Assembly (NCBI GenBank): GCA_047619685.1
Contig: JBLHLC010000003.1
Location: 120,264 to 184,263 of the forward strand
From: JABDJZ01 sp047619685
Lineage (GTDB): Bacteria; Bacteroidota; Rhodothermia; Rhodothermales; UBA10348
DNA length: 64,000 bases
Reading direction: 5' to 3'
The notes beneath the pieces are model-generated. The model made no database searches. It had not been told where the DNA came from and saw only the letters and a program-made list of their open reading frames with translations. How positions within the stretch are numbered: position 1 is the stretch's first letter; every line of letters starts with the position of its first letter. Shown here one piece after another: positions 8,746 through 17,202 of the stretch. Both the position numbers and the translations under genes were made by a program.

Positions 8746-11445
8746 ATGTCCGACTATCCGTTCAAGGATATTGAGGCCCGCTGGCAGCAGCATTGGCAGG
8801 AAGAAAAAACCTTCCGAGTCCCGGCTGACATAGACACTTCCAAGCCCAAGTATTACGTGCTCGACATGTTTCCCTACCCGAGCGGGATAGGTCTGCATGT
8901 GGGGCATCCTCTCGGCTACATCGCGACAGATATCGTCTCGCGGTACAAGCGGATGCGCGGGTTCAACGTTTTGCATCCCATGGGCTTCGATGCCTTTGGA
9001 CTGCCGGCCGAGCAGTTTGCGGTTGAACACGGCGTGCACCCTCGCGTCACCACCGAGAACAACATCGCCAACATGCTCCGGCAGCTCAAGGCGTTGGGCC
9101 TGAGTTATGACTGGGATCGCGTGCTGGCCACCACCGATGTAGACTACTACAAGTGGACGCAATGGATATTCCTGAAGCTCTACGATAGCTGGTACGACGA
9201 CGCGGCGGGCCGTGCCCGGCCGATTCAGGAACTCGAGGAGCGTCTGGCTGGCGCTGAACCCGGTTGGAGCTCGCTGGACGCCGCCTCCAAAGAATCCCGA
9301 TTGGCCGAGCATCGGTTGGCCTACCTGGCAGAAGTCCCGGTTAACTGGTGCCCGGCGCTGGGTACCGTTCTGGCCAACGAAGAGGTCACCAACGAAGGCC
9401 GCAGCGAACGCGGAAATTATCCCGTCTTCAAGCGCCCGCTGAAGCAGTGGATGCTACGCATCACCGCGTACGGAGACAGGCTGGAGCAGGACCTGGATGG
9501 TGTGGATTGGCCGGAACCGGTCAAGCTTATGCAGCGCAACTGGGTCGGCCGAAGTGAAGGCGCACATGTGACCTTTCGGATGGCTGGCTCTGAAGAGACC
9601 ATCGAGGTCTTTACGACGCGGCCCGACACCCTGTTTGGCGCTACCTACATGGTGCTTGCGCCTGAACATGGCCTGGTGGATGTGATTTCCACAGAGGAAC
9701 AGCGGGCTGCCATAGATGCCTATCGGCTGGAGGCCTCACGCCAGACAGACCGGGATCGGATGATCGATTCCAAGACGAAATCCGGCGTGTTTACCGGCGG
9801 GTACGCAGTGAATCCAGCGAACGGCGAACGAATTCCAGTCTGGATCGCCGACTACGTGCTCATGGGTTACGGTACCGGCGCCATCATGGCCGTTCCGGCC
9901 CAGGACGAACGAGATTGGGAGTTCGCCGAGGTCTTCGGACTGCCGATTGTCCGTACCGTTCAGCCGCCCGAGGGGTTTGACGGAAAGGCCTTTACGGGGG
10001 ATGGTCCGGCCATCAACAGTGGCTTTCTGGACGGCCTCCGTCTCAAAGAAGCCAAGACCAGGATGATTGCCTGGTTGGTGGACAATGGCCACGGTCGTGC
10101 CGCGGTGACTTACAAACTCCGCGACTGGCTCTTCAGTCGTCAACGATACTGGGGTGAGCCTTTCCCTGTTTTGCACGGCCCCGACGGGAGTATCCGGCCC
10201 GTCGCATTGGATCAACTTCCGGTGGAATTGCCGCCCATGGACGATTTCCGGCCGTCCGCATCCGATGACCCCGACGCGGCGCCAAGGCCGCCGCTGGGTC
10301 GGTCTCCCGAGGCCTGGCGTTCCGTGGACATGGATGGCGTCACGTATCGGCGTGAACTTAACACGATGCCTCAGTGGGCCGGTTCGTGCTGGTACTATCT
10401 CCGCTTTATCGACAACACCAACAGCAGCCGGTTTGTCGATCGCGAGCAGGAGAAGTACTGGATGGGAGAAAACGGCGTCGACCTGTACGTGGGCGGCGTG
10501 GAGCATGCCGTCCTCCATCTTCTGTATGCGCGGTTCTGGCACAAGGTGCTCTTTGACCTGGGCGAAGTCTCTAGCCCGGAGCCCTTTGGCAGACTCTTCA
10601 ACCAGGGATATATCCAGGCCTTTGCATACCGGGATGATCGCGGTGTTGCGGTTGACGTCCAGAAGGTTGTGGACCAGGACGGCAGGCCCGCCGCAGAAGT
10701 TCAGGATGTGCCAGGGAGGGAATTTTTCGCCGATGGGATGCCGGTCACCCAGGAGTACGGCAAAATGGGGAAGAGCCTCAAGAACGCCGTCTCTCCAGAC
10801 GAAGTGAACGAGAAGTACGGATGCGATACCCTCCGCCTCTACGAGATGTACCTCGGGCCCCTCGATGCGTCCAAGCCGTGGAACACCAGGGATATCGTCG
10901 GCGTAAACAGGTTCCTGCGCCGGGTCTGGCGTCTCTTTGTCGCGGAGGAGGGACTGCGCATTACCGACGCGGAGCCGTCGGAGGAACTCGTCCGCGCGCT
11001 TCACAAGACGATCAGCAAGGTCACCGATGATCTTGAGGGTATGCGGTTCAACACCGCCATTGCAGCACTCATCGAGTTTGTTGCTTTGTTGGTGCCCCTG
11101 GATGCGATACCCGCGTCCATAGCCAGACCTTTTCTCCTGCTCCTATCTCCTCTGGCTCCGCATGTGGCGGAAGAACTCTGGAATCGACTGGGTAACGCGG
11201 AGTCACTGGGATTTGAGCCCTGGCCAGAGGCCGACCCGGCGATGCTCGTCTCCGATACCATGCCCATCGTCGTGCAGGTAAACGGGAAGATGCGGGCCAC
11301 CGTCCAGGTGCCCTCGGACGCTTCGAAGGACGCTGTCCTGGACCTGGCGCGGGCAGACCAGAAGGTCGCCAAGCACCTGGAGGACAAGACCATGCGACGA
11401 GAGATTTACGTCCCCGGTCGTATTGTGAACTTCGTCGCCAACTAG
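8746..11445 (+). CDS. leuS: Leucyl-tRNA synthetase
   Basis: This 899-residue class I aminoacyl-tRNA synthetase charges tRNA-Leu in the cytoplasm. The HIGH motif is HVGH (residues 51-54, inside MFPYPSGIGLHVGHPLGY) and the KMSKS motif is KMGKS (about 673-677). A CP1 editing domain lies between them (TTRPDTLFGATYMVLAPEH and GTGAIMAVPAQDERDWEFA are characteristic). The C-terminus has an anticodon-binding helical bundle and a last small domain (VQVNGKMRATVQV). Length and motif order are normal for bacterial LeuRS. It sits between two bacillithiol genes; no functional link is known. Confidence 0.97.
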   Translation: MSDYPFKDIEARWQQHWQEEKTFRVPADIDTSKPKYYVLDMFPYPSGIGLHVGHPLGYIATDIVSRYKRMRGFNVLHPMGFDAFGLPAEQFAVEHGVHPRVTTENNIANMLRQLKALGLSYDWDRVLATTDVDYYKWTQWIFLKLYDSWYDDAAGRARPIQELEERLAGAEPGWSSLDAASKESRLAEHRLAYLAEVPVNWCPALGTVLANEEVTNEGRSERGNYPVFKRPLKQWMLRITAYGDRLEQDLDGVDWPEPVKLMQRNWVGRSEGAHVTFRMAGSEETIEVFTTRPDTLFGATYMVLAPEHGLVDVISTEEQRAAIDAYRLEASRQTDRDRMIDSKTKSGVFTGGYAVNPANGERIPVWIADYVLMGYGTGAIMAVPAQDERDWEFAEVFGLPIVRTVQPPEGFDGKAFTGDGPAINSGFLDGLRLKEAKTRMIAWLVDNGHGRAAVTYKLRDWLFSRQRYWGEPFPVLHGPDGSIRPVALDQLPVELPPMDDFRPSASDDPDAAPRPPLGRSPEAWRSVDMDGVTYRRELNTMPQWAGSCWYYLRFIDNTNSSRFVDREQEKYWMGENGVDLYVGGVEHAVLHLLYARFWHKVLFDLGEVSSPEPFGRLFNQGYIQAFAYRDDRGVAVDVQKVVDQDGRPAAEVQDVPGREFFADGMPVTQEYGKMGKSLKNAVSPDEVNEKYGCDTLRLYEMYLGPLDASKPWNTRDIVGVNRFLRRVWRLFVAEEGLRITDAEPSEELVRALHKTISKVTDDLEGMRFNTAIAALIEFVALLVPLDAIPASIARPFLLLLSPLAPHVAEELWNRLGNAESLGFEPWPEADPAMLVSDTMPIVVQVNGKMRATVQVPSDASKDAVLDLARADQKVAKHLEDKTMRREIYVPGRIVNFVAN

Positions 11446-11469
11446 CCTCTACTGCGTCAAGACTCCGAC

Positions 11470-12231
11470 ATGACCACCGAACCTCTCGACGTACTGGCGT
11501 TCGGCGCCCACCCGGACGACGTAGAACTGTGTGCGGGTGGGACCGTGGCCAAACTCGTCAAGCAGGGATACCGGGTCGGCATCGTGGACCTGACGAGGGG
11601 TGAATTGGGGTCGCGGGGCAGCGTAGAACTTCGGACAAAGGAGACCGCGGAGGCCACGCGGATTCTTGGTGTCCATGCCAGAGAAAACCTCGGATTCGCG
11701 GACGGTGACATTGCCAATACGGTTGAAAACCGCTGGCGGGTGGCCCGTACGCTGCGAAAGTATCGTCCGCACATCATTTTGATTGGCGCCCCAGACTGCA
11801 GGCATCCTGATCACCCCGCTGGGGCCCAACTGGTTGCGGACGCCGTCTTTCATGCCGGCCTCGTCAAGATCACGTCCCAGGAACTCGGCGAGCCCCAGCA
11901 GCCATGGCGCCCCAGTCACGTCCTACACTACATCCAGTCGATAGACTTTGAGCCCACGTTCGTCGTGGATGTCAGCCAGGAATGGGATCAGCGCATGAAG
12001 GCCCTCCTGGCCTACTCATCCCAGTTCCATTCGCACGAATATGCTCCCGGCGAAGCGGAGCCCGAGACCTTTATCTCGAACCCGGCCTACGTCAAATGGA
12101 TTGAAGCACGTGCAGTCGCTCTGGGCTACCGGATCGGCGCTTCCCACGGAGAGGGCTTCCTGTACCGGCACGGCCCCGTTGGCGTGGACGATCTGTTTGA
12201 CACCCTGAAGCGGGGCCGAGAGCACCGGTAG
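11470..12231 (+). CDS. bshB1: Bacillithiol biosynthesis deacetylase BshB1
   Basis: A 253-residue LmbE/PIG-L family zinc hydrolase. The metal motif AHPDD is at residues 13-17 and a second metal His is in CRHPDHPAGAQL. LTRGELGSRG and the ending SHGEGFLYRHGPVGVDDL identify the BshB1 subgroup. It removes the acetyl group from GlcNAc-malate to give GlcN-malate, the substrate of BshC. Together with bshC (7043-8710) two of the three bacillithiol steps are encoded here; the glycosyltransferase bshA is not in the window. The gene is the last of the + strand run and is followed by a hairpin-rich convergent spacer. Confidence 0.93.
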   Translation: MTTEPLDVLAFGAHPDDVELCAGGTVAKLVKQGYRVGIVDLTRGELGSRGSVELRTKETAEATRILGVHARENLGFADGDIANTVENRWRVARTLRKYRPHIILIGAPDCRHPDHPAGAQLVADAVFHAGLVKITSQELGEPQQPWRPSHVLHYIQSIDFEPTFVVDVSQEWDQRMKALLAYSSQFHSHEYAPGEAEPETFISNPAYVKWIEARAVALGYRIGASHGEGFLYRHGPVGVDDLFDTLKRGREHR

Positions 12232-12264
12232 GAGGCTCCCCAAAAAGTGGCTCCCCTATAAAAT

Positions 12265-12302
12265 GAGACGTCCTGTAATCCGTTAGGACTACAGGACGCC
12301 TC
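12265..12302. terminator. Hairpin, probable bidirectional terminator between convergent genes
   Basis: An inverted repeat of 13 bases with one mismatch and a four-base loop (arms CGTCCTGTAATCC and GGACTACAGGACG, 12269-12298) is extended by GAG/CTC. On the minus strand it is followed by a T-rich run (TCATTTTATAG), which suits a terminator for the minus-strand operon. No T tract follows on the plus strand. Confidence 0.6.
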
Positions 12303-12312
12303 TCCCCGACGC

Positions 12313-12338
12313 ACACGTCCCGGTTGCGAGGGACGTGT
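12313..12338. terminator. Second hairpin in the convergent spacer
   Basis: A perfect nine-base inverted repeat, ACACGTCCC and GGGACGTGT, with an eight-base loop. It lies between the ends of bshB1 and the minus-strand operon. There is no clear T tract on either side. It could help stop transcription or protect a 3' end. Confidence 0.45.
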
Positions 12339-12345
12339 ATTCTGT

Positions 12346-12363
12346 GCCGCCATCGCGGGCGGC
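12346..12363. repeat. Third short hairpin next to the minus-strand stop
   Basis: A six-base GC-only inverted repeat, GCCGCC and GGCGGC, with loop ATCGCG. It sits nine bases beyond the minus-strand stop codon. It completes a series of three hairpins in this 140-base spacer. Confidence 0.4.
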
Positions 12364-12371
12364 TGAAGTGG

Positions 12372-14261
12372 TTAGAACAAGTTCAAAGTGATTCGGCTGG
12401 TCCCTGAGGGGACGCGGTCAAGCAACAGGAGGAAAGTGCCCGGCAAGTCGCCCGCCACAAGGCTGCCACTCAACTCACCGTCCAGTGAATCGAAACCGAC
12501 GTCGCCCAGATTGAGCTCCAGCGTAAGGCCTTCGATGGCCTCCCGACCGCTGTTGGTGACGTCGATGGAATAGGAACTGTCGTTTGACTCTGCGACGTCC
12601 AGGGACACACCGTTTCGGAGAGTCCACCAGCGAAGCACGTCGTTGAGCGTTGCCGTCCAGGTGCCGTGCTCCACGGCGAGCGCGATCACGTCCCGGAGTT
12701 GACCGGTCCGGAGCGAGCCAGAACGCTCGGACTCGGGATAGAAGGGAAGGACGTAGAGTCCCCCCGCCTTCTCAATCTGTCCAAAACGGACGGAGTAGTC
12801 TGCGAGGCCTGCGTCCAACGGCATCAGGACCGCGGGGGTGGGCTCGACTCTCGCTGCTGCAGGTTGGCGGGTCTGGCGCCGGCGTGATCGCAGGAAGGCC
12901 AGGTCCACTTCTTCTGTTGCGTTGGCCTGAAGGGCGCGGTAGTCCACGTCCTCCCACCAGCGCTGCACGGATGGGGCCAGGCTGTTTCCGCCAGGGAGGA
13001 GTACGTAGTTGAAACCACCCTCCACGGCAGCACGGAGGGTGTTCCCATCGTGATATCCGCCAGGAGGATAGATACCCGCCTGTGTACCTCCCAATGTGCC
13101 ACTGGCACGCGCCAGACGCCCGGCCTGGACCTCAAGAGGCTGACCTAGAAGAACATTGTCGGACTCACCGGCGACTGCCACCTCTCCAAGCTGCGCCATT
13201 GCGCTGGTCAGATCGGGAAAGCCGATGGCCTCATCCGTTGTCAGGAAGAAGGTGGCCGGCACACGCTGGTTGCTCAGCAAGCTGAGAAATTCCTCATAGC
13301 CGGACATGTACGCCATCGGGTCAAAGCCGACGGTCGGAAGGGCGGCAATCGCAAGTGCGGACCGAGCCATCTCGGGCCACGGCCGCACGGACACGGAGCG
13401 TGCGCCGGTCAGATGGGCAATGGCATTGACCATGAGGCGCTGGTAGGCGGCCTGATGGGCGCGCTCGCGGGACACATGCTGAGGACCGAACCGGGTCCAA
13501 AGCACCTTGCCGTCCTCTTTCTGATTCAGCATCATCAACGTGACCTCAGACAGCCTGGCATCGTCTCGACCACTGTAGGAGACCGGCGTACCGAGTGCGG
13601 TACCCGTGATCGGGCGAGCCGCGGACAGGCCATCCATCGCGGCAATGTTCAGCAGGAACCCCGGAGGGACTCCCTGGCCGACTGGAGACGCCGCGTCTAC
13701 ACTGTGCAGAAGACCAAACGGCTGCTCGGGGATGTTTGTGACCAACTCAGCACCCAGAAGATCAGCGAAGAACGAACCGTCCGCGTTGCGACCTCGCTCG
13801 TCCAGGGCACCGAGCGAACCCGATGCGATCACGGCTCCGCCGCGTTCCACAAATTTCAGGATCGACTTTTTCTGACGACCCGAAAGAGCCGCGGCAGAGG
13901 GCATGATGAGGAGATCGTAGTCCTTGGTGGACAAACCTTTGCCGATGTCCCCATCCAGAACAGTTGTGTACGGCAACTGCAGTCCGAGGAGAAACACTTC
14001 CCAGTAGTACACCGCGTCACGAACGCTTGAGCGCGTTGCAGCGGAAAGACCCCGGGTCTGATCGGAGGTCAGGAGTGCCACACGGGGCGAATCCGAGTTC
14101 CAAAGATCGCCCGTGCTGTGACTCACACCCGGTGCGGGCTTGGAGAGGGTCAGCGTGGCGTCGATTGCCTGCGCCTGTACAGACTGCCCCAGGCCGGCCG
14201 AGAAGACCACGACCAAGGCTGCCGCAAAGAGACGCACGATATGTTTGATGCTGTCTTTCAT
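12372..14261 (-). CDS. Secreted GATase-like plus NodB-like protein, last gene of exopolysaccharide operon
   Basis: This 629-residue protein has a signal peptide (hydrophobic 10-25, cleavage near VQAQA). A glutamine-amidotransferase-like Rossmann domain follows at about residues 55-165 (DYDLLIMPSAAALSGRQKKS, then FVERGGAVIASGSLG), as in beta-galactosidase trimerisation domains. A NodB-like barrel comes next at about 300-470 (RVPATFFLTTDEA, AGIYPPGGYHD, FNYVLLPGG). The TFDDG and HxxxH metal motifs of active deacetylases are not seen, so it may be a sugar-binding pseudo-enzyme. A beta-sandwich closes the protein. It is a paralogue of the next gene upstream in the operon, with the same domain order, and its start lies three bases past that gene's stop. 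A role in handling nascent polysaccharide in the envelope is inferred. Confidence 0.7.
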   Translation of the reverse strand: MKDSIKHIVRLFAAALVVVFSAGLGQSVQAQAIDATLTLSKPAPGVSHSTGDLWNSDSPRVALLTSDQTRGLSAATRSSVRDAVYYWEVFLLGLQLPYTTVLDGDIGKGLSTKDYDLLIMPSAAALSGRQKKSILKFVERGGAVIASGSLGALDERGRNADGSFFADLLGAELVTNIPEQPFGLLHSVDAASPVGQGVPPGFLLNIAAMDGLSAARPITGTALGTPVSYSGRDDARLSEVTLMMLNQKEDGKVLWTRFGPQHVSRERAHQAAYQRLMVNAIAHLTGARSVSVRPWPEMARSALAIAALPTVGFDPMAYMSGYEEFLSLLSNQRVPATFFLTTDEAIGFPDLTSAMAQLGEVAVAGESDNVLLGQPLEVQAGRLARASGTLGGTQAGIYPPGGYHDGNTLRAAVEGGFNYVLLPGGNSLAPSVQRWWEDVDYRALQANATEEVDLAFLRSRRRQTRQPAAARVEPTPAVLMPLDAGLADYSVRFGQIEKAGGLYVLPFYPESERSGSLRTGQLRDVIALAVEHGTWTATLNDVLRWWTLRNGVSLDVAESNDSSYSIDVTNSGREAIEGLTLELNLGDVGFDSLDGELSGSLVAGDLPGTFLLLLDRVPSGTSRITLNLF

Positions 14262-14264
14262 GAA

Positions 14265-16571
14265 CTAGCGGTCGTTGCGGAACGGATCGGTCTCGGGCCC
14301 GAGCAGGTCGATGTGGAAAATCCTGTACTGCTGCGGTTTCAGCTCCTTGATGGGCATCACGAGCACGGTACCGCCTTCGCGGAGTTCGTATGTCGGGATG
14401 TCCTCGCCTTCGCCAAAGACCTTGAAGATGTTGATGAGCTCGGGACGGATATTGACGGACTCAACCGGCCGCCCAAGAGAAATACTGATACTTGCGTTCC
14501 GGGCCACGTTGCCGTTGTCGTTGGACACGCGGACGAAAATCCGGGAGGGACCACGCTGCTCGACGTCGGCATTGAGCCCTTGATGGAGGCGCCACCAGTG
14601 CGCTATTTCGTCGCCTGACGCATTCCAGAAGTTTCCTGCCTTGAGGGATCGGGCCACGCCACGAAGAACGCCCACGTTCTGGCCGAGAAGAGTGGAGGAG
14701 TAGACCAGGTTGAAGAGTCCACCTTCGTACTCCGCACGTCGAATTCCGTCCTGGATAAGGCTCGATGCCAGGTCCAGGGAGATCGTCGCATCGCCGCCCA
14801 GGATGTCCTTGTCTCCGCGAGCAGTCACGCCGATCCGCGTCAATGACTCGAAAGGTTCGCCCATGAGCTTTGGCGTCGTACGCCGGCCAATGGAGTCTGG
14901 CATGAAGTAGGTGAACGTGTCGGCGTCTACCAGGCCGCCCATCGTCTCGCCGCTTAGCATTCCGCGCTCACTGGATCGATATCCCTTGATGGGACGCCCG
15001 CCAACCATGCCCTCGAGTGCCTCCCGCAAGGAGCGGAGTCTGGGCGTCTGCCTGGCCGTCGAGCCATCGCTTCGGGTCCGCAGGGAATCATAGACTCCCA
15101 CGTCACCAAGGTCATACATCCGGGACATGAGATTATCCATCCCCCGTGCATTGTCCGGCGCTACGAAGAACGTACCGGGGAAGTTTTCGCCCTCCAGCAT
15201 ACCGACGACGGGCTCGAGACCTTCCACGTTGGTATTGGCGACTCCGGTCATCATGCCGGCGGCGCTGTAGGGGTACGGCCAATCGTGAACCCAGATCACC
15301 GGCTTGCGGCGCAGGTAGTTCATCATATTGGCGAAGACATCGGCCAACTGGAGCCAATCCTCACGATCATCCGGACCCACGCCCATGGCATTGCGCTGGA
15401 AACCCAGGTAGATGAAACGGCCTTTGCCGTAGCTCCCGTAGACCATGCCGGAAGTGTTCTCCACAGCATCGGAACTAACCAGATCATCCGTCGCAAAGTC
15501 GTACCAAAAACCTGCGGCCTGCGTGCGCTCGGGTGCAGTTACCCGCACTTTGACACCGGGGTTGTACACCTGAATCTTGACGCGGTAGCCCGAAGGCACA
15601 TTGGCAGTCAGAGGCGTGTTGCCGCGAAGGGTGAATCGTCTGATACCCGCGTTGCTGCGGGGATATGGAATCTCCGCCGTTGGGTCTCCACCGATCCAGG
15701 TGAAGTAGGTTACTTTGACGGCCTGCTGATAGCTGATCTCGCCATTGGTGCCTCGAAGTGGGGCATGGACAGTCTGTGCCCGAGCATAGTCGCGCGTCGG
15801 TGGCGTCGTACCGAGGGTATCACTCCACTCATACGTGCGCAACGGCGCAAAATCGGTCGCTCGGGCTTCGGCGCGCTGCGTCTCGCGGTTCAAGTAATCC
15901 ATGGAACTAGTCCCTGAAAAGGGTTCTGGATCACTCATGTCCGCCAGGTAATCGGGGAAGTAGATTCCCTCCGGGGTCACGCCCGGGAAGGTATCCGTGT
16001 AGACGCGGTAGTTACCAACTCCGCGTTCTACGAATCCCTGGAACTCCACACCGAAGACATCCTCAACAAAGCTCCATCCCCGCCATGAACCGTCCGGGCG
16101 ATACACACCTGGCGTCCAGGTTGCGAGAACACTGCCTCCTTCGTCCATGAACTTCTTGACGGCAGTGATCTGCTCATCCGACATCGCTCGGACTGAAGGC
16201 AGAACAAGGACATCATAGTCGCTCAGGTCACCGCTCTCGAGATCCCTGTCGCTGATATCGCGAAACGAGATCTGACGCTCCTTCTCTACCAGGAATCGAC
16301 GCCAGGACAACAACGTGTTGTCCATCCAGGTCGTAGTAGTATCGCGAAGGTTCAGCTCACGATGCACACGCTTCGTGTACTGGCTCTCCAGGAGTGCAAC
16401 ACTGGGCTTTGAGGTCTCGCCAATCGCGAGCGGCGAGGCATCCTTGATACTGAAGGCGCCCAGGGCGGACTCCAGAAGGAGGATGTACACCAGAATCGCG
16501 GCGGCCAGGGCCGTGACGCCAAGCGTCATAAACCAGAGCGTGTTGATTCTCTCGAGGCGCGGCAGTGCCAT
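14265..16571 (-). CDS. Membrane-anchored GATase-like plus NodB-like protein
   Basis: This 768-residue protein starts with one strong membrane segment (about 13-33) and no cleavage site, so the rest should sit in the periplasm. A GATase-like domain follows (DYDVLVLPSVRAMSDEQ, then FMDEGGSVLATWTPGVY). A long middle part contains YGKGRFIYLGFQRNA, typical of the end of such domains, and a NodB-like region (IWVHDWPYPYSAAGMMTG, NFPGTFFVAPDNA, IKGYRSSERGML). A C-terminal beta-sandwich begins near RIFVRVSNDNGNVARNASIS. The usual deacetylase Asp-Asp and HxxxH are absent. It matches the 12372-14261 protein block by block, so the two arose by duplication. PelA and PgaB carry related deacetylase-like modules in other export systems; that likeness is of architecture only. 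Confidence 0.7.
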   Translation of the reverse strand: MALPRLERINTLWFMTLGVTALAAAILVYILLLESALGAFSIKDASPLAIGETSKPSVALLESQYTKRVHRELNLRDTTTTWMDNTLLSWRRFLVEKERQISFRDISDRDLESGDLSDYDVLVLPSVRAMSDEQITAVKKFMDEGGSVLATWTPGVYRPDGSWRGWSFVEDVFGVEFQGFVERGVGNYRVYTDTFPGVTPEGIYFPDYLADMSDPEPFSGTSSMDYLNRETQRAEARATDFAPLRTYEWSDTLGTTPPTRDYARAQTVHAPLRGTNGEISYQQAVKVTYFTWIGGDPTAEIPYPRSNAGIRRFTLRGNTPLTANVPSGYRVKIQVYNPGVKVRVTAPERTQAAGFWYDFATDDLVSSDAVENTSGMVYGSYGKGRFIYLGFQRNAMGVGPDDREDWLQLADVFANMMNYLRRKPVIWVHDWPYPYSAAGMMTGVANTNVEGLEPVVGMLEGENFPGTFFVAPDNARGMDNLMSRMYDLGDVGVYDSLRTRSDGSTARQTPRLRSLREALEGMVGGRPIKGYRSSERGMLSGETMGGLVDADTFTYFMPDSIGRRTTPKLMGEPFESLTRIGVTARGDKDILGGDATISLDLASSLIQDGIRRAEYEGGLFNLVYSSTLLGQNVGVLRGVARSLKAGNFWNASGDEIAHWWRLHQGLNADVEQRGPSRIFVRVSNDNGNVARNASISISLGRPVESVNIRPELINIFKVFGEGEDIPTYELREGGTVLVMPIKELKPQQYRIFHIDLLGPETDPFRNDR

Positions 16572-16614
16572 CGTCGTGGTGGTAGGAGTGAGTTAGGATT
16601 ACGGAGTGGTCAGC

Positions 16615-17043
16615 CTATAGCCAGGCGTAGCCTTCGTCCTGCTGCGGCTGCTGGGCCTGAGGGGCCTGCTGCGGCGCCTGGCGCTGAACCTGCTCCTGCT
16701 GTGGGTTCACCGGGACGAAACCTTCGTCGGTGTACTCCCAGAAGAGCGAGTTCGGGTTCTGACCCTGCGGGGCTGCCTGAAGCTGCTGGTGCTGCGACTG
16801 CACTGCTGGTGCCTGCTGCGCCGGCGCATACATCGCTGCGGTTGCTGGCTGACCCTGACGAATCTGCTGTTGCTCAGGTGCAACAAGAACGTGCGGCTCC
16901 TGCTGGAGATACCCGGTCTGCATCGTCGAGGTCCGGGCACGGCCTTCGCGAATCTTGTAGAGGATGTAGGCTGCCACAGCCAAGATGAAGGTGGCGATGG
17001 TACCTACAAGGATGATCGTGGAGAGAATCGGGACTAGTTCCAT
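16615..17043 (-). CDS. Small single-span membrane protein with Gln/Pro-rich tail
   Basis: A 142-residue protein. Residues 5-29 form one membrane helix (ILSTIILVGTIATFILAVAA), followed by a basic stretch (YKIREGRAR) that would place the tail in the cytoplasm. The tail is rich in Gln, Pro and Ala and contains few charged residues until an aromatic patch (SLFWEYTDEGFVPV) and the end DEGYAWL. I know no family for it. By position, between the synthase and the periplasmic proteins, it could be an accessory subunit of the synthase, comparable in role to PgaD or BcsF/BcsG helpers; that is inference. Confidence 0.65.
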   Translation of the reverse strand: MELVPILSTIILVGTIATFILAVAAYILYKIREGRARTSTMQTGYLQQEPHVLVAPEQQQIRQGQPATAAMYAPAQQAPAVQSQHQQLQAAPQGQNPNSLFWEYTDEGFVPVNPQQEQVQRQAPQQAPQAQQPQQDEGYAWL

Positions 17044-17202
17044 GGTAGTGGCGCGGTTTGGCGCTCTTGGGTTTCTATTCGCCTAGACCTTCTTCAAGCA
17101 TTGTGCCCAAAATGGCAGACCCTCGAATTGGGCTGTTTTAGCTGTTTTATTGCTCTTATTCAGTCTCATTATTGTACTGACGATCAAAATGAGATTGGAT
17201 TT
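17044..17202 (-). other. AT-rich spacer inside the exopolysaccharide operon
   Basis: This 159-base gap is the only sizeable one in the operon and is clearly richer in A and T than the surrounding genes. It contains an imperfect inverted repeat (TCTCATT and AATGAGA, near 17164-17195) but no strong T-tract hairpin. It may hold an internal promoter or a processing site; I see no clear TAnnTTTG box. Confidence 0.4.

Noticed and set aside
9736..11004. Long minus-strand frame (422 codons) opposite leuS
   Set aside because: It mirrors a certain gene; its translation shows no family features.
17094..17109. Possible sigma-54 -24/-12 site on the minus strand before the Q/P-rich gene (GGGCAC-N5-TTGA)
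   Set aside because: The -12 GC is missing (TTGA in place of TTGC), so I do not call it, although rpoN is in the window.
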